Assembly: GCA_020253895.1 (NCBI GenBank)
Contig: JADDKG010000031.1
Location: 1 to 7,155, forward strand
From: Rubrobacter sp.
GTDB lineage: Bacteria; Actinomycetota; Rubrobacteria; Rubrobacterales; Rubrobacteraceae
Direction: 5' to 3'
Length of the DNA stretch: 7,155 nt
Shown here: positions 1 through 6,191 of the stretch, piece by piece
Layout: each line of letters opens with the position of its first letter
How positions within the stretch are numbered: position 1 is the stretch's first letter
Position numbers and translations under genes: made by a program
Notes under the pieces: generated by a model
Told to the model about the DNA's origin: nothing
The model's input: only the letters and a program-made list of their open reading frames with translations
Database searches by the model: none

Positions 1-697
1 CCGCCAGCCGGGGCAGCACGACCTCAAATCCCCCCTCCAGCTCCTCCACACCCTCATCCAGCCCACCCTCGGGCTCCCGGCGGGCCTCTTCCGTCCCTTG
101 CGGCTCCCCGGCGGCGGGCCGGCGAGAGGAGGCCCGCCGCCGGGAACGGGAGCGCAGCTTGCCGGCAAGCCCGCGCAGGCCGGAGCGGGCCGCGGCAAGG
201 GTCTCCCCAAATCCCACCCCGGTGAGCAGGGAGACGCCGGAGAGGTACAGGGCGCAGAGAACCAGCACCGCCCCTATGTCGCCGGAGAGCCAGCGGACGG
301 CCCCGTAGAGCCCCCCGCCGAGAAGCCCGCCACCCTCCGGAGAGCGCCCGGCGAGGGTCCCGGAGAGGGCGAGCAGAAGCAGCCCGGCTCCCGCCACCCT
401 CCGGACGGGCAGCCGGCGCAGGAGAAGCCCAAGTCCCGCAGCCGCAACCAGCGGCGCAACGAGCAGCCCTACCGGGCCGAGCAGGTGCGTAACGGCGAGC
501 CTCCCGACCTCGCCGAGGAAGGCACCCCGCCCGGTCACGAAGGCCGCCGAGTAAAAGAGGCCGAGCCCCAGGAGCAGCGCCCCTGACACCTCCCGGGAGA
601 GCACCAGCCTCCGCACCCGCCCCAGAAGAGCGGCCTTCAGCCCGCCTTTTCTCCCCTTCCTGCCGCGGGAACCGCCCTTGCGTCTACCCGAAGCCAT
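1..697 (-). CDS. ftsK: FtsK/SpoIIIE-type DNA translocase, N-terminal part (runs off left edge)
   Basis: The reading frame is open from an ATG at 697 to the window edge and gives 232 residues of an unfinished protein. Residues 1-30 are very basic (many Lys/Arg/Gly), as expected for a cytoplasmic tail. Hydrophobic segments follow at about 36-56, 67-94, 101-117 and 122-160; the last contains a Gly-rich GGGLYG and LSGDIGAV stretch typical of the 4-TM membrane domain of FtsK. Residues 170-195 are Arg-rich and 200-225 acidic, which looks like the start of the linker. The motor domain (Walker motifs, gamma DNA-reading domain) would lie outside the window, so the call rests on the membrane domain and on the neighbouring RNase J gene. 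FtsK is a septal ATPase that pumps chromosomal DNA and activates dimer resolution. An in-frame TAG lies two codons upstream of the ATG, which fixes the start. There is no clear Shine-Dalgarno. Another 4-TM protein is possible but less likely. Confidence 0.8.
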   Translation of the reverse strand, partial: MASGRRKGGSRGRKGRKGGLKAALLGRVRRLVLSREVSGALLLGLGLFYSAAFVTGRGAFLGEVGRLAVTHLLGPVGLLVAPLVAAAGLGLLLRRLPVRRVAGAGLLLLALSGTLAGRSPEGGGLLGGGLYGAVRWLSGDIGAVLVLCALYLSGVSLLTGVGFGETLAAARSGLRGLAGKLRSRSRRRASSRRPAAGEPQGTEEARREPEGGLDEGVEELEGGFEVVLPRLA

Positions 698-703
698 GCT
701 CTA

Positions 704-709
704 AGTCTA
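704..709 (-). promoter_or_regulatory. Candidate -10 element for a leaderless ftsK transcript
   Basis: The minus strand reads TAGACT, matching the TAnnnT pattern of actinobacterial -10 elements. Its last base sits at -7 if the A of the ftsK ATG (697) is taken as +1, which is the usual geometry for a leaderless mRNA. The lack of a recognisable ribosome-binding site before this ATG fits. A TTGACG lies further upstream at 731-736, but the 21-base spacer is longer than the usual 16-18, so the -35 assignment is doubtful. The rest of the 698-763 gap shows no hairpin followed by a T-run. Confidence 0.3.
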
Positions 710-763
710 GCGCATAAGCCTCTGCTCAAGCGTCAATCCCAGCATGTGGGGGTGAAGCGAAGG

Positions 764-2425
764 TCAAACCTCAACTATTAGCGGCAGGATCATTGGGCGC
801 TTGTTGGTCCGCTCTGCCAGGAAGGAGGCGAGGTCGCGCCGGATCTCGTTTTTCAGCTGGCCCCAGTCGGTGATCTTGCGGCTTGCGGTCCGGCGGAGGG
901 TGCGGCTGACCACCTCGATGGAGCCCTCCACGAGGCCGTTAGCCGCCTGCGGGTCCACGAAGCCGCGCGAGATGACGTCGGGTTCGCCCACGAGGGCCCC
1001 GCTCTGGGCGTCGATGCGGGCTATGACGATAAACATCCCCTCTTCGGCGAGCTGCTGCCGCTCATGCATCACCGCCCCGGAGGTATCCGCCAAGCCGCCG
1101 CCGTCCACCACGAACATGCCGGAGGAGACGTCCTCTATACGGCGGGCCTCCCCGTCCCGGAACTCCAGCCGGGCGCCGTTCTCCAGCACGAAGATCCGCT
1201 CTTCCGGGATCCCCAGGGAACGCGCGGTGAAGGCGTGGTGCATCAGGTGGCGAAACTCCCCGTGCACCGGCACTAGGTAACGGGGCTTGAGCAGGGAGAG
1301 CATGAGCTTCTGCTCCTCCTGGGCGGCATGCCCCGAGACATGGACCGGCTTGAGGGGGCTGTAGAACACCTGCGCCCCGCGGCGCATCAGGTTGTTGATC
1401 GTGCGGGAGACTCCACGCTCGTTACCCGGGATGGGGTGGGCGGCTATGACCACCGCGTCGTCCGGGCCTGCCTCTATCGTGCGGTGGGTGCCGCTGGCTA
1501 TCCGGGAGAGGGCGGCGAGCGGCTCTCCCTGCGAGCCGGTGGTGAGCACCACCAGGTCCTGGTCCGGGATCCTGGCGATATCCCGCTGGTCCACCATCAT
1601 CGCGTCCGGCAGGTCCAGGTAGCCCAGATCGCGGGCGATCTGGACGTTGCGGACCATCGAGCGGCCGGTCACCGCCACCAGCCGGTCGTGCCGCTTGGCC
1701 GCCTCGACCACCTGCTGGATGCGGTGGATGTGCGAGGCGAAGGAGGCTACGATGATCCTCCCCCGCACGCTCTGGAAGACCTCGTTGAGGGTCTCGCCGA
1801 CGACCCGCTCCGAGGGGACGTAGCCCGGGCGCTCGGAGTTGGTGGAATCCCCGAAGTACGCCAGCACCCCCTCCTCGCCCAGGGCGGCCAGCCTTCCCAG
1901 GTCTATGGGCTCGCCCTCTATGGGGGTAAGGTCCACCTTGTAGTCGCCGGAGAAGACGAACAGGCCCGCGCTCGTGCGGAGCGCGACCGCCACCGCCCCG
2001 GGGATGGAGTGGGTGACGTTTATGAACTCCACGTTGAAGCCACCGAAGCTGAACTTCTCCCCGGCGCCCACCTCTCGCAGATCCGCGTTCTTGATGCCAA
2101 AGTCCTGGAGCTTGCTCTCCACCAACCCCAGGGTCAGCCGGGTCCCGTAGACGGGCGTTTTGAACTCCCGCAGCAGGTAGGGGATGGCTCCCACGTGATC
2201 CTCGTGGCCGTGGGTGAGGATTATCCCCCGCAGCCTCTCTGCGTGCTCCCGCAGGTAGGTGAAGTCCGGGAGCACCAAATCTACGCCCGGCATCTCCTCG
2301 TCCGGGAACGCCAGGCCCGCGTCCACCAGGAGCATCCCGCTCCGCTGGTGTACGGCTGTCATGTTCTTGCCGATCTCGCCGAGCCCTCCGAGGGGCACGA
2401 CGTGCACGGTATTGTTGTCTAACAG
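764..2425 (-). CDS. rnj: Ribonuclease J (metallo-beta-lactamase / beta-CASP family)
   Basis: RNase J is a zinc-dependent cytoplasmic nuclease with both endonuclease and 5'-3' exonuclease activity. It acts in mRNA turnover and rRNA maturation. Numbering from the CTG start (553 aa, normal family length), the metallo-beta-lactamase part carries the metal-binding HGHEDH at 72-77, His139 (VTHSIPG) and Asp161 (FSGDYK). The beta-CASP part follows, with GDSTNS near 192-197, ASFASHIHR near 227-235, HVSGHA at 362-367 and PVHGEF with His388. The C-terminal part from about 430 is the usual RNase J domain. The start is unusual: the first conventional start is GTG at 2407, but AGGAGGT lies 26 bases before it. 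The in-frame CTG at 2425 is 8 bases after that site, and starting there restores the N-terminal length seen in B. subtilis RNase J1 before GGLGEIGKN. An in-frame TAG lies just upstream. It sits 40 bases downstream of the M16 gene, probably in one transcript with pnp. Function is secure; the start is inferred. Confidence 0.96.
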   Translation of the reverse strand: MLDNNTVHVVPLGGLGEIGKNMTAVHQRSGMLLVDAGLAFPDEEMPGVDLVLPDFTYLREHAERLRGIILTHGHEDHVGAIPYLLREFKTPVYGTRLTLGLVESKLQDFGIKNADLREVGAGEKFSFGGFNVEFINVTHSIPGAVAVALRTSAGLFVFSGDYKVDLTPIEGEPIDLGRLAALGEEGVLAYFGDSTNSERPGYVPSERVVGETLNEVFQSVRGRIIVASFASHIHRIQQVVEAAKRHDRLVAVTGRSMVRNVQIARDLGYLDLPDAMMVDQRDIARIPDQDLVVLTTGSQGEPLAALSRIASGTHRTIEAGPDDAVVIAAHPIPGNERGVSRTINNLMRRGAQVFYSPLKPVHVSGHAAQEEQKLMLSLLKPRYLVPVHGEFRHLMHHAFTARSLGIPEERIFVLENGARLEFRDGEARRIEDVSSGMFVVDGGGLADTSGAVMHERQQLAEEGMFIVIARIDAQSGALVGEPDVISRGFVDPQAANGLVEGSIEVVSRTLRRTASRKITDWGQLKNEIRRDLASFLAERTNKRPMILPLIVEV

Positions 2426-2466
2426 CTCAGACTACCTCCTTCGGCGCGCGCTCCCCACGCGATCAT
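2419..2466 (-). CDS. Possible 15-codon leader ORF between the M16 gene and rnj
   Basis: An ATG overlaps the stop codon of the M16 peptidase gene as TAATG and opens a 15-codon frame, MIAWGARAEGGSLSC, ending in TAG at 2421-2419. It contains the rnj ribosome-binding site. Its stop lies only a few bases past the rnj CTG, so ribosomes could pass from the M16 gene through this ORF to rnj. GAAGG lies about 7 bases before its ATG. A frame this short arises easily by chance in GC-rich DNA and no family is recognised, so this is a candidate only. Confidence 0.2.
   Translation of the reverse strand: MIAWGARAEGGSLSC
2434..2440 (-). promoter_or_regulatory. Strong ribosome-binding site for rnj
   Basis: The minus strand reads AGGAGGT, a near-perfect anti-16S match. 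It is 8 bases from the CTG at 2425-2423 and 26 bases from the first GTG at 2407-2405. No second purine-rich site lies between it and the GTG. This site therefore decides in favour of the CTG start. Confidence 0.7.
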
Positions 2467-3731
2467 TAGGGAGCCTTCTCAAGATACCTTCCGAGGTCTA
2501 TCTCCTTTGGACCGACCGCCGCGAGGTACATGTTCTCTAGGCTCAAATGCCGCCGGGCCAGCCGGAGGATGTCCTCTGCGGTGACCGCCTCGATACGCCG
2601 GGACATCTCCTCGGGCGCAAGCAGCTCCGTCCCGGTTATGACGCCCCGGCCAATGCGGTTCATCCGGGCGGAGGTGCTCTCCAGCGCAAGCAGCGTCGAG
2701 CTCTTTAGTTGCTGCTTGGTCCTCTCCAGCTCCTCCTCGCTCACCGGCTCCTCCCGCAGGCGCTCCAGCTGGGCGGCGATCACGCGCACCGCCTCCTCCA
2801 CGTTGCTCGTGGTGGAGCCGACGTAGATCTTGAGCGCCCCAGCATCGGAATACCCCTGGTGGTAGGAGTAGACGGCGTAGGCCAGCCCGCGCTTCTCCCG
2901 CACCTCCTGAAAGAGCCGGCTGGACATCCCGCCGCCCAGGACGTTGTTGAGGGCCGCCATGGCGAAGCGGTCCTCGCTCCCGGCCGGCAACCCCCGCGAG
3001 CCCAGAGAGACGTGGTACTGCTCGGTCTCCTTGGGCTTGAACAGAAAGCGGCTCTCGGGAGCCCGGGGATGGACGGCGCGGACAAACGGCTCGCCCGCCG
3101 GAAGCCCGCCGAGCTTCTTCTCCACCAGCGCCTCGAACCTCTCCGGGTCCAGCCGGCCCGCGCCCACCACGAACACGTTCGGGGCGGTGTAGGTCGCGGC
3201 ATGGAACCGCTTGAGCCCCTCCCGGTCCACCCCGCGCACCGTCTCTACGTACCCGATGATCGGGCGCCCCAGCGGGTCGCCGTGGAAGATCAGGGAGGAG
3301 AGGTGCTCGTCGGCCAGCTGGTCCGGACGATCCTCGTACATCCGGATCTCCTCCACGATCACCTCCCGCTCCCGCTCCAGGTCGGCGAGCGTGGGGTGGA
3401 GCACCATGTCGCTCATTATGTCCAGCGCCCGCTCCAGATGCTCGGGTAGAAAGCGGGCGTACAGGACGGTGTACTCCTCGCCGGTGGCCGCGTTCTCCTG
3501 GGCCCCAATGGACTCGAACGCCTGGGCTATCCCCAGGGCGTCCATCCGCGGGGTGCCCTTAAAGAGCATGTGCTCCATGAGGTGGGTGATCCCGGCGACC
3601 TCGTCCCGCTCGTCGCGGCTGCCGGCCCGGATCCAAACCCCCAAAGAGATGCTGGTGGCCTCCTCAAGGGGCTCGGTGAAGATCCTCAGGCCGCCCGGGA
3701 GCTCCCTCTTGCGGATGTTGGGATCGCTCAA
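2466..3731 (-). CDS. M16 family zinc metallopeptidase (processing-peptidase-like, MlpA/PepR type)
   Basis: The product is a 421-residue peptidase of the M16B (mitochondrial processing peptidase-like) family, the usual single-unit bacterial length. The inverted zinc motif HLMEH is at residues 50-54 (ligands His50 and His54, catalytic Glu53). The third zinc ligand is expected in VEEIRMYED, most likely Glu128. The second domain has the conserved GGGMSSRLFQEVREKRGLAY block at 266-285. All active-site residues are present, so the protein should be active rather than a non-catalytic partner. No signal peptide is seen, so it is probably cytoplasmic. The gene starts at TTG, with GGAGG (3743-3739) 7 bases upstream inside the end of pnp and only 2 bases between the pnp stop and this start, so translation is probably coupled. 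The position directly after pnp matches mlpA in B. subtilis (a few genes after pnpA) and pepR in Mycobacterium. The physiological substrate of this group is poorly defined. Confidence 0.93.
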   Translation of the reverse strand: MSDPNIRKRELPGGLRIFTEPLEEATSISLGVWIRAGSRDERDEVAGITHLMEHMLFKGTPRMDALGIAQAFESIGAQENAATGEEYTVLYARFLPEHLERALDIMSDMVLHPTLADLEREREVIVEEIRMYEDRPDQLADEHLSSLIFHGDPLGRPIIGYVETVRGVDREGLKRFHAATYTAPNVFVVGAGRLDPERFEALVEKKLGGLPAGEPFVRAVHPRAPESRFLFKPKETEQYHVSLGSRGLPAGSEDRFAMAALNNVLGGGMSSRLFQEVREKRGLAYAVYSYHQGYSDAGALKIYVGSTTSNVEEAVRVIAAQLERLREEPVSEEELERTKQQLKSSTLLALESTSARMNRIGRGVITGTELLAPEEMSRRIEAVTAEDILRLARRHLSLENMYLAAVGPKEIDLGRYLEKAP

Positions 3732-3733
3732 AA

Positions 3734-5794
3734 CTAGTCCTCCACCATCTCCAGCGAGATGCGGTTCTGCTTGTCTATCTCCAGCACCCGCACCTTCACC
3801 ACGTCCCCCTCTTTGAGCACGTCCTCCACCCGCCGGACCCGCTGCTTGCCGGGCGCCAGACGCGAGATGTGCAGCAGCCCGTCCCGGCCCGGGGTGAGCT
3901 CCACGAACGCCCCGAAGTTGGTGGTCTTGACGACCTTGCCGACGTAGATGTCCCCCGCCTCGACCTCCTTGGTCATCCCCTTTATGGCCGAGACGGCGGC
4001 CTTCACCGACATCCCCTCCACCCCGGCGACGTAGACCGTCCCGTCGTTCTCCACGGAGATGTTCACCCCGTACTCGTCCTGCAGGGCGTTGATGGTCTTC
4101 CCGCCGGGGCCGATGAGCAGCCCGATCTTGTCCGTGGGGATCTGGATGACCTCCACCCGCGGGGCGTGGTCGGAAACCTCGGGCCTGGGCTCGGCGATCT
4201 CCTCCTGCATGATGTCCAGGATCTCCAGCCGCCCCCGCCGGGCCTGCTCCAGGGCCTCCTTCAAGAGCCCGGCGGAGACCCCGGTGATCTTCATGTCCAT
4301 CTGCAGCGCCGTGATCCCGTCCCGGGTCCCGGCCACCTTGAAGTCCATGTCCCCCATGTGGTCCTCGAGCCCCTGTATGTCGGTGAGGATGACGTACTCA
4401 TCACCCTCCTTGACGAGCCCCATCGCCACCCCCGCCACCGGGGCCTTTATGGGGACCCCGCCGTCCATGAGCGCGAGCGTCGAGCCGCACACGCTGGCCA
4501 TGGAGGAGGAGCCGTTGGACTCGAGCACCTCGGAGATGATCCTTATGGCGTACGGGAACTCCTCCTCGGAGGGGATCACCGGAAGCAGCGCCCGCTCCGC
4601 GAGGGCCCCGTGCCCGATCTCCCGCCGCCGCGGCGGGCCCAGGCGCCCGGTCTCCCCCGTGGAGTACGGCGGGAAGTAGTAGTGGTGCATGTAGCGCTTG
4701 GTGGTCTGGGGCTCCAGGGTATCCAGCCGCTGCACGAGCCCCAGATCCGCCAGCGCCAGCGAGGAGAGCACCTGCGTCTCCCCCCGGGTGAAGAGCCCCG
4801 TGCCGTGCACCCGCGGCAGCACGTGGGCCTCGGCGGTGGTGGGCCGGATCTCTTCGAACCCTCGCAGGTCGGTGCGCTTGCGGTCCTCCAGGTAGAGCTT
4901 GCGGAAGGCCTCCTTCTGCAGCTGGGCGAGGGCGTCGAGGACCAGCGGCACCTCCTCCTCGGGACGCCCCTCGACAAGCTCCTCCTTGAGGCGGTCTATG
5001 GCCTCGTGTCGCGCCCGCCGGTCGGTGCTGATGAGGCCCTCCTTGACCCTCTCCAGGTAGGCCTCCCTCAGCTCCTCCACCAGAGGGTTCTTCCCGGGCT
5101 CCTCGAACGGCTGCTTCTCCTTGCCGTGCTCGGCGGCCCACCGCTCGATGGCCTCGGCCTGCTCGCGGATGACCCCCTGGGCCACCTGCAGCGCCTCGAC
5201 CACCACGTCCTCGGTGACCTCCCGGGCCCCCGCCTCGACCATGGTGATGGCCTCCTTGGTCCCGGCCACCACTATGTCCAGATCGCTCTCCTCCAGCTGC
5301 TGGTAGGTCGGGTTAAAGATGAAGCCACCGTCCGGGTGGCGCCCCACCCGCACAGCCCCTATGGGCCCGCCAAACGGGATGTCCGAGAGCGCCAGCGCCG
5401 CCGAAGCCCCCACCATGCTGACCACGTCGTAGGGGTTCTCCTGGTCGGCGACCAGCACGGTGCCTATGACCTGTATCTCGTAGTAGTAGTCCTTCGGGAA
5501 GAGCGGCCTTATCGGGCGGTCGGTGAGGCGGGCGGTGAGGATGGCCTTCTCGGAGGGCTTCCCCTCACGCTTCAAGAATCCCCCGGGGATCTTGCCCGCC
5601 GAGGACATCCGCTCCTCGATGTCCACGCTCAAGGGCAGGAAGGTGGCCCCCGGGCGCGGCTCCTCAGAGCGGGTGGCGGTGGAGAGTACCATCGTGTCGC
5701 CGAACCTCGCCGTCACCGCCCCGCCGGCCTGCCGGGCCAGCTTCCCGGTTTCGAGCACGATGGCGCGCTCACCAACGGGAATCTCTAGTCGCAT
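3734..5794 (-). CDS. pnp: Polyribonucleotide nucleotidyltransferase (PNPase)
   Basis: PNPase degrades RNA from the 3' end by phosphorolysis, releasing nucleoside diphosphates, and can add tails in reverse. It works as a trimer in the cytoplasm. The 686-residue product has all family parts: a first RNase PH core (about 1-145, with GGFLKREGKPSE at 71-82 and RPIRPLF at 93-99), a helical linker (about 150-300), and a second catalytic core (about 305-530). That core has FPPYSTGE at 374-381, the phosphate-binding SNGSSSMASVCG at 426-437, and DHMGDMDFKVAG at 478-489, whose Asp478, Asp484 and Lys486 correspond to the catalytic set of E. coli PNPase. A KH domain with GPGG at 562-565 and an S1 domain from about 614 complete it. 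It starts at ATG, with GAGGAG (5811-5806) 11 bases upstream. It follows rpsO by 39 bases and precedes the M16 gene by 2. There is no room before it for the long structured leader used for autoregulation in E. coli. Confidence 0.98.
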   Translation of the reverse strand: MRLEIPVGERAIVLETGKLARQAGGAVTARFGDTMVLSTATRSEEPRPGATFLPLSVDIEERMSSAGKIPGGFLKREGKPSEKAILTARLTDRPIRPLFPKDYYYEIQVIGTVLVADQENPYDVVSMVGASAALALSDIPFGGPIGAVRVGRHPDGGFIFNPTYQQLEESDLDIVVAGTKEAITMVEAGAREVTEDVVVEALQVAQGVIREQAEAIERWAAEHGKEKQPFEEPGKNPLVEELREAYLERVKEGLISTDRRARHEAIDRLKEELVEGRPEEEVPLVLDALAQLQKEAFRKLYLEDRKRTDLRGFEEIRPTTAEAHVLPRVHGTGLFTRGETQVLSSLALADLGLVQRLDTLEPQTTKRYMHHYYFPPYSTGETGRLGPPRRREIGHGALAERALLPVIPSEEEFPYAIRIISEVLESNGSSSMASVCGSTLALMDGGVPIKAPVAGVAMGLVKEGDEYVILTDIQGLEDHMGDMDFKVAGTRDGITALQMDMKITGVSAGLLKEALEQARRGRLEILDIMQEEIAEPRPEVSDHAPRVEVIQIPTDKIGLLIGPGGKTINALQDEYGVNISVENDGTVYVAGVEGMSVKAAVSAIKGMTKEVEAGDIYVGKVVKTTNFGAFVELTPGRDGLLHISRLAPGKQRVRRVEDVLKEGDVVKVRVLEIDKQNRISLEMVED

Positions 5795-5833
5795 ATTCTT
5801 TTCTTCTCCTCTTTGTTGCTGGCGAAGACGGCT

Positions 5834-6100
5834 CTAGCGGCGCAGGCCGAGCCTGGAGATGAGCGTCCGGTAGCGCTCAACGTCCTTCTTCTGCAGGTAC
5901 TTCAGGAGCCGGCGCCGCTTGCCCACCATCTTGAGCAAACCCCGCCGGGAATGATAGTCGTGCTTGTGCTCGCGCAGGTGCTCTGTGAGATGCGCGATGC
6001 GCCTGGTTAGTATCGCCACCTGCACCTCCGGCGAGCCGGTGTCCCCCTCGTGGGTCCGGAACTCCCGGATCGTCTCCTCTTTGTTCTCTACTGCCGCCAA
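5834..6100 (-). CDS. rpsO: 30S ribosomal protein S15
   Basis: The 88-residue product is full length for S15 (family about 89). It carries the signature [16 protein letters not shown], the [20 protein letters not shown] block that contacts 16S rRNA helix junctions, and a KDVERYR...LGLRR tail. S15 is a primary binder of 16S rRNA in platform assembly of the small subunit. The start is TTG: the upstream frame has only Lys/Arg/Ser codons back to an in-frame TAG, with no ATG or GTG. An AGGAG (6115-6111) lies 10 bases before it. The gene pair rpsO-pnp is conserved across bacteria. The 91-base leader could host feedback control by S15, as known in several phyla, but I cannot identify a defined fold by eye. 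Confidence 0.98.
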
Positions 6101-6170
6101 CTTCCTCTTTCTCCTCTTCTTCTTGCTCCGGCTCTTCTATTTCTCTTGCGCTCTTCTGTCGTGTCTTCGG
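6101..6170 (-). promoter_or_regulatory. Purine-rich leader of rpsO
   Basis: On the minus strand 59 of these 70 bases are purines and only one is T; the last 24 (6124-6101) contain no pyrimidine at all. The tract holds overlapping Shine-Dalgarno-like motifs (AGGAG at 6115-6111 and AGGAAG touching the TTG start). No long hairpin is apparent because few complementary pyrimidines are available. A purine-rich, unstructured leader would favour ribosome loading on a gene with a TTG start. Regulation by S15 is possible but unproven. Confidence 0.4.
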
Positions 6171-6171
6171 C

Positions 6172-6177
6172 ATCATA
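6172..6177 (-). promoter_or_regulatory. Weak candidate -10 element for rpsO-pnp
   Basis: The minus strand reads TATGAT, one base from the TATAAT consensus, 15 bases after the ribF stop. It would start a transcript near 6164-6166 with a leader of about 65 bases. The hexamer 17 bases upstream (ACTATC) is not a good -35, so the call rests on the -10 alone. An independent promoter here makes sense because ribosomal protein genes usually need more transcript than ribF. Confidence 0.25.
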
Positions 6178-6191
6178 TGCTACCACACGTA

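Noticed and set aside
98..586. Plus-strand open frame in the ftsK region
   Set aside because: Its product is a Pro/Gly/Glu/Arg-rich shadow, while the minus frame encodes a coherent membrane domain.
707..745. 12-codon minus-strand ORF (MLGLTLEQRLMR) upstream of ftsK
   Set aside because: No ribosome-binding site before it, very short, and it overlaps the candidate ftsK promoter; most likely chance.
739..755. Possible small hairpin (CCCA...TGGG) after rnj
   Set aside because: Only about 4 base pairs and no following T-run, so it does not qualify as a factor-independent terminator.
1328..2422. Plus-strand open frame (364 codons) antisense to rnj
   Set aside because: Shadow of the RNase J gene; same biased composition, no family features and no promoter or ribosome-binding site seen.
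3869..5788. Long plus-strand open frame (639 codons) antisense to pnp
   Set aside because: It lies fully opposite a secure PNPase gene. Its translation is a low-complexity mix of Leu, Gly, His, Pro, Arg and Val with no recognisable domain, as expected for the antisense of a GC-rich gene.
5877..6176. Minus-strand 99-codon frame starting ATGATG before rpsO, with an acidic Glu-rich N-terminus
   Set aside because: The acidic run comes from the purine-rich leader and the rest is an out-of-frame reading of rpsO. There is no good ribosome-binding site and no family resemblance.
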